Assembly (NCBI GenBank): GCA_029959085.1 | Contig: JARWIR010000008.1 | Location: 22,832,818-22,896,817 of the forward strand | Length of the DNA stretch: 64,000 nucleotides | Direction of reading: 5' to 3' | Source of the DNA: Nemophila menziesii | Lineage: Eukaryota; Streptophyta; Magnoliopsida; Boraginales; Hydrophyllaceae | Part shown: in pieces, positions 47,045 through 57,702 of the stretch | Layout: the number at the start of each line of letters is the position of its first letter | How positions within the stretch are numbered: position 1 is the first letter of the stretch | Notes under the pieces: generated by a model | The model's input: the letters and a program-made list of their open reading frames with translations, nothing else | What the model was told of the DNA's origin: nothing | The model's database searches: none | Made by a program: the position numbers and the translations under genes

Positions 47045-47280
47045 TGATATGTACATATTTACACTATACATAAATACACTAATAGTTGAAAAACAATCAA
47101 TCAACTATGTACATGGAATATCTCCCATCTATTAATGAACTAGCAGAAAATGAATTTTACATATGTAAATTGTATTTTATGCTAGTTCTCTTATAGATGG
47201 GAGTTATCCCATATACATAGCTGATTGACTATTTTTCAACTATTAGTGTATCTATATACAGTGTAAATATGTACATATCA
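47045..47280. mobile_element. Foldback element upstream of DEFL gene A
   Basis: 236 bp with two arms of about 100 bp that are near-exact reverse complements. The left arm starts TGATATGTACATATTTACAC and the right arm ends GTGTAAATATGTACATATCA. Inside, CACTAATAGTTGAAAAA pairs with its complement. The loop is about 35 bp. It resembles a MITE or foldback element; a transcript would fold into a long hairpin able to feed small-RNA processing. It is 580 bp upstream of the DEFL start codon. Confidence 0.85.
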
Positions 47281-47801
47281 AACATGACACATTACCAAAA
47301 GTAGCTCCCATAAACTGTAGAATATTTTTATTTAATGATTCTTTGACCCATTATATATCTCTTCTTATATTTGTTTCTTTAAATGCATTTAGATATCTAA
47401 AGAAACCTTTACTGGAATTGATATCTTATTAAAAAAAATATCAAATATCTAGAGTTTCTTTTTGTATATTATATGGATGATCAGATCCGCAAGGATCATA
47501 ATTGGGATTTGTCTGATCACTTTTCTAAGAGAAAGAGGCAAAATAGAATCAACTTGAATTCCGAATTTTATTCACAATTAAATTTTAGTAACCCGAAAAA
47601 AGAAATCATTTAGCTACCCGTCAGTTATTTTATTATTTTGTAATTATTTATATTTATTTTCTACGATGATTCTTGATAATGCATTAAAGACCGGGGGATA
47701 ACTGTAGTTAACTCTAGATAATACAAGATAGGAATAAGATAAGATAATTAGGAAGGTCTTCGTAACTTTATCCGTCCAAAAAAAACTCAAAAAATAGACA
47801 T

Positions 47802-47809
47802 TATAAATA
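47802..47809 (+). promoter_or_regulatory. TATA box of DEFL gene A
   Basis: TATAAATA, 49 bp before the ATG at 47858. A start about 30 bp downstream would leave a 5' UTR of roughly 20-25 bp, short but usual for small secreted peptide genes. It is identical in gene B. Confidence 0.7.
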
Positions 47810-47857
47810 CAACCATCTTTGTTTACACAAAATAAAGGTATTCTAATCTGATCATTC

Positions 47858-47974
47858 ATGGCTATGAAATCAATGGTTGGGTTTGTCCTTGTATTTTTAG
47901 TTATTTCATTTGGTACGTTAATGTATTGTTGTAATTCTTAGTAAAATTTCTCTCTCCCTCACACACACACACAT

Positions 47975-48009
<35 letters not shown>

Positions 48010-48210
48010 AACAAAATTAAAGAAAAATATGTACTGATTATCTAAATTTCAAATTTTACAGTGTTTGTTGAAGGGTATGGTACGATTCAATGTCGAGAGA
48101 AATGTGAATATTTTCCAGGAAAAAAATGCAATGATTTTTGCCGAAACATAGGTTTTCTATCAGGGGTATGTAATCCACCCCTGTATAAATATTGTTGTTG
48201 CCTAGAGTAA
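47858..48210 (+). CDS. Defensin-like (DEFL) secreted cysteine-rich peptide, copy A
   Basis: Two exons: 47858-47912 and 48062-48210, with a 149-bp phase-1 GT-AG intron in the signal-peptide region, the usual place in plant defensin-like genes. The product has 67 residues. Residues 1-23 form a hydrophobic secretion signal (MVGFVLVFLVISFVFVEG, cleavage likely after Gly23). The mature peptide of about 44 residues has eight Cys at 29, 33, 41, 45, 55, 63, 64 and 65. CxxxC (41-45), GxC (53-55) and CxC (63-65) give the cysteine-stabilised alpha-beta arrangement, and GVC to C63 is a gamma-core-like stretch. The CCC ending is unusual for classical defensins. Such peptides act outside the cell as antimicrobial, pollen-tube-guidance or recognition signals; which applies here cannot be read from sequence. 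A poly(A) signal AATAAA lies at 48263-48268. The first ATG is chosen; Met3 and Met6 are alternatives. Confidence 0.85.
47913..48061 (+). other. DEFL A intron with (CA)n(TA)n repeat
   Basis: Starts GTACGT, ends TTTTACAG. A CA/TA microsatellite occupies about 47960-48008; the same tract in copy B is longer (about 57435-57500), which accounts for its longer intron (167 bp). Confidence 0.85.
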
Positions 48211-48262
48211 TTGATGTAAGTCACTACTAGTATCTCAAAGTGGCACATAATGTCACTGAACG

Positions 48263-48268
48263 AATAAA
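48263..48268 (+). terminator. Poly(A) signal of DEFL A
   Basis: AATAAA 53 bp after the stop codon; conserved in copy B at 57755-57760. Confidence 0.5.
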
Positions 48269-48269
48269 T

Positions 48270-49940
48270 GTAAGGAATTAAGTCTGTTTTCCTGTATTTC
48301 AGTATTCAGTTTCCATTTATAATGAAGATGACTATTTCCTGAAAAATTTACTCCTTCCATCTTAACATTTCAACCTACTTTACTTTTGTATACAAATTAA
48401 CAAGTACCATTTAATAACATTATATATACTATAATATTCCTAATAAAATATCATGATATCTTATATACTTATTAAAACAAAAAACTGAATATTTTAATAG
48501 TGTAAAGTGAATATAAATGGTTAAAAAATTTCTTTATTTTCTAAATAGACAAACATTTAGAAACAACATCTTTAGAAATGTGAACAAACGTGTTTTCTAC
48601 TTGGTAGGCTGAGATGGTTAGGGTTCACCTGGACGGGACATGATAAAATTTGAAATTATCTTGGCATGTGCTCGACTCGTAAACTCATTTTCAAAATGGT
48701 GAGCCAGGAATCCAAATCAACGACACTATTTACCACTTTGATTTTCTTTTTCTTTAATTGAATAAATAGTTTTTCACTGTCAAAATTGGGTGTTTCCATT
48801 TTGGATTTTAGAAAAATATATCAAAGTATTTATAATCCGTAGACTTTACATATTTTACGAATTGTTTTGAATCTATGTAGAGTGTTTATACTCCATATAT
48901 ACTTCACAGATTTTACGAATTGTTTTAAATATATGTAGAATATAACATATTATTCTTATAATTGTATGTAGATAGTGACGAATTCTAATAAACTTGAGTG
49001 AATTTCAATTTTATTCTAAAAAATATTCGAATCTTCCCCAATGCAAGTTTCAAGTTGTTTAACTAAAATTTAAGTGTAATTTTTTCCCTTGATTTATAAA
49101 AATAGACCGGAATACACATATGTTCCAAAAAGTAATAAATACACGAGGGATATATTTGAAACATTAGTATATTATACAGTGGTATATCATATATCGATAT
49201 TTTGCATTACACAAAGTTACAAACAAGAAATTAACACCAATATTTTTTTTTTGAATATTGACTGGATTTCATTTAAACATATTCTAAAATGGGTATTTGT
49301 GCTAAAGAAGTACCATAGTTAGTATTTATGCCCATGAAAACTTTACACTATAGTGATAGACACGCATACATAGTTAAATGTAACAAATCCCTTCTTCCAT
49401 CATTTTAACATTTTTTTTGTTCGAAAATCATTTTAACAAAAGATGAAGAGAAAAAGACAATATAAATACTCCCACCACTATTCATTCCATAATTTCTTCA
49501 TATCCCGCATTACTTTACTATGCAAAACTTCTCTCTCCTAACCCTACAATAACGAATCAAAATCAATGAAGCAAGAGCAAAAATGAATTAATAATTGGTT
49601 GGCGTGAAGATGTTTTTGAATACAAACGAACAAAGTCAAACGGATGAGAAACATTTGAAGGATAAGCTATATATTTTAAAAAACCTCAACATACACTAAA
49701 CTACTACTATTAAGCCTTTTCTCCTAATTCTCTTGAAAATGAGCCTATATTTATCTCTTTCGTTAATATTAGACTCATAAAACTATCAATTGATTGTTTT
49801 ATATAGTTTTCATTTACTTATGTACCGATATAGCATTAGCATTCAAGGCCCTGAGATAATAAGGTTTGATGAGGAGCTCTGCTTATCTCATGATTAAAAT
49901 GTTGTGTACGCTTAATATGACGAATCTAAACTATTTGCTC
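48270..49940. other. Unit A non-coding stretch
   Basis: AT-rich, nearly identical to 57762-59430 in unit B. The small plus frame 49089-49322 is not preserved as a recognisable protein. Nothing else recognised. Confidence 0.5.
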
Positions 49941-49949
49941 GTATTTTAG

Positions 49950-51960
49950 CTTCTAATACCATTAACTTTTGGGGGAATCAAAGGTCGGATTTACTGAAAA
50001 AAGAGGAATGAATACATGTATTATCCGATTTGAGAAACAAGAGGATTTGAGAAACATGTTTGGGAAAATAGACCCTTTCATGTTTTTGGATTCCATGTCT
50101 TGATTTAAAGATGGGAACGTCGTATTGTGAACCCTACACTTCTTGAAGAAATTGTGTTTTGGTTACTCTTGAAGGAATTTCTTCTCTCTTTATTAAGGAT
50201 TATAATGTTCGAAAAATAGCTATGAAAATGGGTAATGTTGAAGCTATTGTGCTCCCGGAGACAGAGAAATTCAAAGACAATTCATCTGTTAGAGTTTGTA
50301 TTTCTTGGAAGATGGATATGTCGATCTTGGTTGGCTTTATGTTTCATCTAAGAGATAGGGATCCGATATATGTTTCTTATAAATATGAAAAGTTGTTTGA
50401 TTTTTTCTATACCTATGGAATCCTTTCTCATAAAAAGAAGGAGAGTGATAATTAATATAAACTTGTAACAAGGCTTGGTAACTGGGTGCGTGTGTTAGAT
50501 GGAAGGCCGGTGATCGGAAAAGGTATTCAAGTATTTGTCTTCAAAGATGCAAAAGTGGGCCCAGATAATAGGATTGGTCAGAAAAAAAGATGAAAAGACC
50601 TATGAAAATTAAGAAGAAAATTGATGCTAAGAAAGATCTCAAGCATGGGGCTAATAAGACAGCGTGTTTATCTTCTATTGAGACTAAGAATATTGATGTA
50701 TCAAGTAAGGTTCAGTCAATGTTGACTTTACCTAATATTAATAGGAAAATTCTTCCATCCAATATTGGATGATCCTACACCAATTAAATTCATACACATA
50801 CGCCAAGTTTTAAACTACAAAAGTAGCTAACCTATTAATCTAATGACATGTGTTTTGTTATAATTATCAATGGTTGCGATACAAATATTGGACCATCCAA
50901 TATTGGATGGAAGTCTTATCCATATTAATATGGAAAATTCTATTGATAAATGGGTTCAATGTCACATGAAATAAGGCCCTTAATAAAGAAGGGGTCATTA
51001 AACTTTGTGGCCCAACCCACCAAGCTGAAGTTAATTTTGGTCCAGCCCTTAAAAGTTGACCTAATGTTATTATTGATCATTCTATTACTTTTTACTCAGA
51101 TACAAACATTTTCTTTGATTTTCTTGAGAAGAACAAATTTTGAACACAAAAAGTTAGGGAAGATCTTGGTCTTTCTCTTGAAGATGAATCTACATTAGAT
51201 AATTTCATCTCTGAAACTTTAATTGGCTCCGATGATGAAGAGGTGCTAAGACAGTTCAGGGTGTCGATGACGAGACGACATATAATATGGAGATGGACAG
51301 AATGATTGATGAATGAGGTTTTGAGAAATGGGAAGCTGACGGTGTATCTGATATCGTGGGTACACAAAACACTGACGAGGCTTGCGGGGTTGTCCCACAA
51401 CAACCCCACGATGTTCAATGATACAAGGATAGAACTGCTAGGTCATTGGTACGATCTTGACAGAACTGAGCTTGATTGATATGGTTAATCTCACAGTATC
51501 GAGGTATTATTTCTGTTTGAAACTAAACGTAAGTTTAATTATGTTAAGACTCTTAGTACCAAACTTAATATGAATTTTGTGGCATTTGTGGACCATGAGG
51601 GGCTCTCGATGGGGGTGGGGGTAGTTTTTTTTTGTTAAAGATAACTCTCAATTTGATCTTATAAGTTATGATTAGAATTTAATTGATTGTACTTTTGATT
51701 CTCTTAGATTGTTTTATTGCAAAATTTCTTTTGTGTATGGGCCTAATGTAGAGAATGAGAAGGAATTTCAAAAAAAAAAATCTGATAGAAAACTTGTTTG
51801 CCATCCTTAGTGTATTATGGGGGATTTCAATATGATTCGCTTTGCCTTTGAGAAAATTAGGGGAGGGATTGGAAATCTTAATAAAAAAACTATGAATTGG
51901 TTTAATGAATTTGTTAATCCTAATGAGCATTTTCAGATTTGCCAAAGGACAAGAATAAAA
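49950..51960 (+). pseudogene. LINE relic: ORF1 and endonuclease (unit A)
   Basis: Plus-strand remnants of the 5' half of a plant LINE. ORF1 (50159-50455) reads LEGISSLFIKDYNVRKIAMK, then SVRVCISWKMD and IYVSYKYEKLFDFFYTYGIL, the DUF4283/zf-CCHC_4 arrangement, with the two zinc-binding Cys of the FCYTCG motif replaced. ORF2 endonuclease starts near 51430-51600 (EVLFLFETKRKFNYVKTL) and its GDFN motif survives at 51817-51930 (IMGDFNMIRFAFEKIRGG). No reverse transcriptase follows. It was present before the duplication because unit B has the same relic. Confidence 0.8.
50764..50929. mobile_element. 166-bp insertion with short TIRs, unit A only
   Basis: Absent from unit B, where CCATCCAATATGGG is continuous at about 60256-60270. 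The inner part (50764-50901) starts ATTGGATGATCC and ends, inverted, ATTGGATGGTCC, an 11-of-12 terminal inverted repeat. It may be a small MITE. The last 28 bp are extra sequence and the target duplication is not clean. Confidence 0.55.
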
Positions 51961-52370
51961 GATCGGCCGAAACTCGAATTCCTCCAGATTTGCTTCGCAA
52001 TTTGGAAGGCGTGGTGGCGAAGATGATTGAGTATCAGGTATCTAAGGGTCGAGAACTCTTTGTTCCAACATTCGATCAATCAATGACCTCTACTGCTCCA
52101 AGATCCGCTTCTCCTCCACTTAACCTACATGATGTAGGTATGATGATCACATGTTTAACGAAAAGAACACAACCGAAGGTCTATCAACTTTCGTTCTCGA
52201 TGCTACTACCGGCGGCCCTCCTACCGGTCCCTCTGCTGATGTCCTTCCTATCAGTCCCTTTATTGTCGACCCTTCTATTGGTCCCTCTACCGATATCACT
52301 CCTCCCACTCGTAATTCTAAAAGGCTCCAAAACAAGGATCAAAAAGATCTTAATACTCCGTAGTATTTAT
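51960..52370 (+). pseudogene. Unrecognised P/S/T-rich frame (unit A)
   Basis: Two overlapping plus frames (51939-52502 start, 52151-52363) read PPDLLRNLEGVVAKMIEYQV then, in another frame, TEGLSTFVLDATTGGPPTG and PPTRNSKRLQNKDQKD. The composition suggests a disordered linker and basic tail, possibly the end of a retroelement gag-like protein. The family is not recognised. The same occurs at 61135-61540 in unit B with a small internal duplication of the CCGCCCTCC stretch. Confidence 0.3.
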
Positions 52371-53367
52371 CTAATCATCTCTATATGTGTTAAGATTTTT
52401 AATATTTTATATAGGTTTGTAATTATTTATTGTAATTTGTACTTAAAATTACTTTTATCCGTACTATTGATATCAATTTATAATATTAATGGCTATATGT
52501 AATTTTAAAAGTTTATTCCATATATTTATTTCTGACGAAAAAAATTCGTCGGTATTGATATTTTATCATTTGTGATGATATCAATATCTACTATATATTT
52601 TGTCTCTATTGATACGCGGTTAATGCCGAGATGAAAAAAATTATAATTATTGATGACTTTCGTATAGATACAACAAAATTAGTTTTTAAAGACCAATATG
52701 TAGCAGTCTAATAAGGTCTCATATGGTGGTACTTAAACAAGTGCTGCATAGAGAATAATCAGAAATATTCAAGTGTCAGATATGCAGATACAAAATATAA
52801 GAAACACCGAAATGTTATGTTATACCAACAAAGTTCTACCAAGAAATATTTAAATGCAATATTGGACGTTGATCTTTTACTGAACACCCTTCAAATCCAA
52901 ATTCTCTCTGATTGGATCGTTATCTCATCTTTCGGTGTTTCCTCTTGAGTCTCCCCATTCACTTCTTCCCATTGCACATCAACTTTCATCTTATTCGAAA
53001 TCTCTGACACACACATGTTCCTCCTCTTTTTTGCTACCGGAATTTGAAGAATTAATTCCATGATAACTATTATTATGACTCACAACAATAGTAGCTTTAT
53101 AATACTATCATTACTCAAGATCCAAATAAAAATTCTGATTATTATATACCAGAGCAACAAGTCTGATAATAGATTTCCAACTTATTGAACATCGATGGGT
53201 ATATTTTGTTCTAATTCTAACCCAGAGGTTAGTGTTAGTGCAGCAATATACAAAATATTTTTATATAAACTATAAGACCAAGCTTAAGCTCTCCAATACC
53301 TTAGAGCCCATATGCATGCATGCATTGTGAAATCTGGTAAATACCTAAAACCTATTGGTGCTGTTTG

Positions 53368-54316
53368 TGTTGGAAAAATCTAACAATATCACTAGAAAAA
53401 AAATGGATTTCATATAAATATATTCCAAAAGAAAGTAATACACCCACTATTACAAGAAAATAGAATAACAAGAATATAAATGTCTCTAATGTATGTAATA
53501 CTACAACTATTACATGGAAAAATAGATAATTAGAACTTACACAGAAATTTAGAGAAAAAGGAAACAGATACAAATACACTAGGAAAAAGTGTAGCGTCGT
53601 TAAAAAAGATATTCCGGTAGAACCGGTATCTCTAACAATTGTATCACTCTAATCTCTATGTCAAAAAAATATTTGACTAATCATGGAGAGAAGAGTAAAC
53701 TATCTTTCTAAATTCTTAGTTCTTTATATTCTATTCTCTATTCTCTCAAGAATAACTTTTTGATTCTCTATAGAATATTTTTCCTATATTTCTCAAAAAT
53801 AATTTTGCTATTCTCTCAAGAATAGTTTTTTTGTTTTCTTCTCTTGGAATGCAAGTGACAAGGTCACCATTTATAGAATAAATGGCAAGACAATAAACCG
53901 TCACTTTAATGCCTCTTCAATGGTCATTAAAGCTAGCCATTTTTTTTTTCACCAAGTCTTGTGGCAAGACAAAAAACCGTCACTTTAATACCTCTTCAAT
54001 GGTCATTAAAGCTAACCGTTTTCTTTCACCAAGTCTTGTAACTTCCGAAACCGCTACCATTAATTTTTGTCGGCGTTTGCTTTTATATTCTTCTTTATTT
54101 TCTAGGTGAGACTTTTTAACACATAAAAAGTTTTCCCACTTTTCCCAAGAGAAATAAAGAATTAATAAAGTAAAGCTCTTAAATTTTAGTAATTCCAACA
54201 TTTTTTTTCACAAAAATTAAGGTAAGACTATTAGAACACAAATAGTTTTTCCCACTTCTCCCATGAACATGAAAAAATTAATAAATTAAATAATCATTCA
54301 TTTAATAATTCCAACA
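53368..54316. mobile_element. Solo LTR, 949 bp, unit A only
   Basis: Begins TGTTGGAA and ends TTCCAACA (LTR-type TG...CA ends in an 8-bp inverted repeat). It is flanked by a perfect 5-bp target duplication GTTTG at 53363-53367 and 54317-54321. Unit B at about 62544-62550 has one GTTTG and no insert, giving the pre-insertion site. It contains a 79-bp tandem repeat (53884-53962 and 53963-54041). Internal retrotransposon sequence is absent, so it is the product of LTR-LTR recombination. No orientation could be set. Confidence 0.92.
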
Positions 54317-56514
54317 GTTTGTACTCTTAATCTTCATCATATACTGATATACATGTATATGTAGATCAATGATTAGTGTGAGATATAACTGAAAGTATAT
54401 TGCAGTGTTTAGTCTAATTAGACTTGATTTAACTTAAATTGATTTAATTAATATGCACTATGACCTTGAGGTGCAATATAAGTTCTACTTCCTATTATAA
54501 AACAATAATGCATCATGTATGCAAGAGTAAGCATATTCAAGCTTGTGCAGATCGCAATACACCAATGAAACCTCAAAAAAATCCCTGGACTATAAGTTAA
54601 TTGAGAAACCCAGTTCTCAACTCACTATATCCAAACCACCAAGGTTTGCTAATTAGCAAGAACTTATAATTATTATCTTTTACGAATACATTCATTTGGA
54701 AAGAGAATCATCAATTTTTCTTATGATCATTAATTTTGTGCTCTAGCTTGAGAGAATCAAGTACCTCGCATCTAAATTGACTGTTATACATTTTTCTGAA
54801 AGTGAATTTTCCAAACTTGTTGTCGTCTTATAGTCTGTTCTGTCACAAGCACTGATCCTAATCCTAGGGGTATCCTATTTCTAACATGATCGCGATACTA
54901 TGCATACATCTATCGAACATCACATACATTCGAGACCATATGCATACGTCTTGAACACATCACATACATGCACATATATACATCCATAAATAGAACCCAT
55001 AAAACCAGGATCCTAAAATATTCCATGAATAATGTTGTATTTTTTCTAGTGCCGATTATAAGATCTCCTAAATTTTAGGAAAAACTGGGTCTCGGTTCTC
55101 AAAATTCTTGAATTTCCCTTTGGTCCCTGTACACCTTGAAATTTTGTTTTGACCCCGTAGGATTTGGGTTTACATATTTGAAACATTATTATTAATAGTC
55201 TTCAAAAGGACCCTTAGGATTTTGATTCTGATCCCATCTCCTCATCTCTATCACTTTCGAATATCTCATCCCCATCAATATCTTCTTTCGAATTGGATCC
55301 TATCTCTCCACCTACTTACTCACCACTTTTCTCCCCGTCATATCCATTTTCCTCTTCTTCGACTTCTTCATTCCTTTTCCCATATCCTCCTTTCGCTCTC
55401 TTCATCTCCATATGCCACCGTTTTCATTTGATCTTCTTGTGGCCCAATCACTATCTCACGAGTTGTTACTGGCATAACATTCAATTTTACTACACAAGTT
55501 TAACTTAATTTTTACTTGCATTCTCCAAGATCATGGCATCGATATATGTTGACCTAAATGTATTACCTTCGTTTACTTCTATCACGTCTAGCCACTTGAA
55601 AAAATATGGATACACGTATTTTTCAAAGGCTTTTCATCTATCTACATGCTCGTAGAATAATAAATATGTTCAAAAATAACATTTTTGTTAGAAATTATAG
55701 TGTTACATTATACAACCTAGTTTGTTTATATACTACATAATTAGTTTCCTTACTACGATCATGCACGCAAGTCCTTTCAGACGTGATGTGCATCATGTTG
55801 TGATAGATTTCATAAGTTTATTTCCCATGTCACCTTCTTAGTTTTATAACCTTAGTTTATCAAGGTATTACGAAAGTCCAATTGTCGACCATTCTATTAT
55901 TACCACTCTGTAAGGGTAAAACACGTATGTAGCCTAAAATACAAACCAACCGTGCAAAATATTGCAACACTTTCTTTCTTGTAACTTCTTTCTCTAGAAG
56001 GTACCTTTTCCTTCTTTTTTAATGCTAATGGATTCAGTTGTCCCACACAGTCTTCGAATTGATTTATTAACCAAATCGTTTGCAAAACATCTTATTTGTG
56101 TAAGTGGGTAGTTCCCTATTTCCACCCTCTACACCAATTAGAAGTTTTACATCATTAGCCGTGATCGGAAATCCTGATTTGCAGATTCTAGTTTTTTGGT
56201 CAACAGGTTATACCTCTATATTATAGATGCTATTGCGGAATTATCTTTCCACATAAGAATCTTTTTATCCTTCCATATGTGGAGTTCTTTAACAAAATAT
56301 AGAACGAGAGTGCTTTCCATGCATGAATGTGTTGTCTCGTAATGTTTAGGTGTTTTAAGACTTGGAACAACCCATCCACAAACAATTTAACTTCGTGCGT
56401 CGTATCTGCATCAATATAAAAGAAATACAAGTGTTAAGTCAGTCAATATCACAAAAAAACTGTTAAATAAGGTAATCCCACCTGCTTTGGTTATGGGACA
56501 AATCCCATGACATT

Positions 56515-56750
56515 TGATATGTACATATTTACACTATACATAAATACACTAATAGTTGAAAAACAATCAATCAACTATGTATATGGAACATCTCCCATCT
56601 ATTAATGAAGTAGGAGAAAATGAATTTTACATATGTAAATTATATTTTATGCTAGTTCTCTAATAGATGGGATTTATCCCATATACATAGCTGATTGACT
56701 ATTTTTCAACTATTAGTGTATCTATATAATGTGTATATATGTACATATCA
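56515..56750. mobile_element. Foldback element upstream of DEFL gene B
   Basis: Counterpart of 47045-47280 with the same borders and arms; a few substitutions in both arms. Lies 582 bp upstream of the DEFL B start codon. Confidence 0.85.
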
Positions 56751-57275
56751 AACATGACACATTACCAAAAGTAGCTCCCATAAACTGTAGAATATTTTTA
56801 TTTAATGATTCTTTGACCCATTATATATCTCTTCTTATATTTATTTCTTTAAATGCATTTAGATATCTAAAGAAACCTTTACTGGAATTGAGATCTTATT
56901 AAAAAAATATATCAAATATCTAGAGTTTCTTTTTGTATATTATATGGATGATCAGATCCGCAGGGATCATAATTGGGATTTGTCTGATCGCTTTTCTAAG
57001 AGAAAGAGGCAAAATAGAATCAACTTGAATTCCGAATTTTATTCACAATTAAATTTTAATAACCCGAAAAAAGAAATCATTTAGCTACCCGTCAGTTATT
57101 TTATTATTTTGTAATTATTTTATATTTATTTTCTACGATGATTCTTGATAATGCATTAAAGACCGGGGGATAACTGTAGATAACTCTAGATAATACAAGA
57201 TAGGAATAAGATAAGATAATTAGGAAGGTCTTCGTAACTTTATCCGTCCAAAAAAAACTCTAAAAAAATAGACAT

Positions 57276-57283
57276 TATAAATA
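57276..57283 (+). promoter_or_regulatory. TATA box of DEFL gene B
   Basis: TATAAATA, 49 bp before the ATG at 57332, the same spacing as in copy A. Confidence 0.7.
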
Positions 57284-57331
57284 CAAGCATCTTTGTTTAC
57301 ACAAAATAAAGGTATTCTAATCTGATCATTC

Positions 57332-57430
57332 ATGGCTATGAAATCAATGGTTGGGTTTGTCCTTGTATTTTTAGCTACTTCATTTGGTACGTTAATGTAT
57401 TGTTGTAATACTTAGTAAAATTTCTCTCTC

Positions 57431-57504
<74 letters not shown>

Positions 57505-57702
57505 AAAATTAAAAGAAAATATGTATTGATTATCTAAATTTCAAATTTTACAGTGTTGGTTGAAGGGTATGGTACGATTCAATGTCGAGAGAAATGTGAA
57601 TATTTTCCTGGAAAAAAATGCAATGATTTTTGCCGAAACATAGGTTTTATATCAGGGGTATGTAATCCACCCCTGTATAAATATTGTTGTTGCCTAGAGT
57701 AA
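57332..57702 (+). CDS. Defensin-like (DEFL) secreted cysteine-rich peptide, copy B
   Basis: Exons 57332-57386 and 57554-57702 around a 167-bp phase-1 GT-AG intron. The product is 67 residues with the same eight Cys positions as copy A. Differences from A are Val15Ala, Ile16Thr and Phe20Leu in the signal peptide and Leu51Ile in the mature part. In nucleotides there are five changes in 204, of which only one is silent (Pro37). The reading frame, splice sites, TATA box and poly(A) signal (57755-57760) are all intact, so both copies look functional. Start choice and family assignment are as for copy A. The longer intron is due to expansion of the CA/TA repeat. Confidence 0.85.

Larger units (their letters stand above)
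45432..54842 (+). repeat. Segmental duplication unit A (9.4 kb)
   Basis: First of three head-to-tail units, each starting TCACAAGCACTGATCCTAAT. It aligns with unit B over its whole length at high identity, with scattered substitutions and a few indels. Contents left to right: an acidic-peptide remnant (45780-46080, minus), an unrecognised minus frame region (46490-46960), a foldback element (47045-47280), a DEFL gene (47858-48210), an LINE relic (about 49950-51960), a short P/S/T-rich frame, and a solo LTR (53368-54316). Unit A differs from B by the solo LTR, a 166-bp insertion at 50764 and the retained endonuclease part of the LINE. Confidence 0.95.

Noticed and set aside
47045..47280. Conventional microRNA precursor
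   Set aside because: Arms of about 100 bp with near-complete pairing are more like a foldback transposon than a miRNA hairpin. Without small-RNA data no mature product can be claimed.
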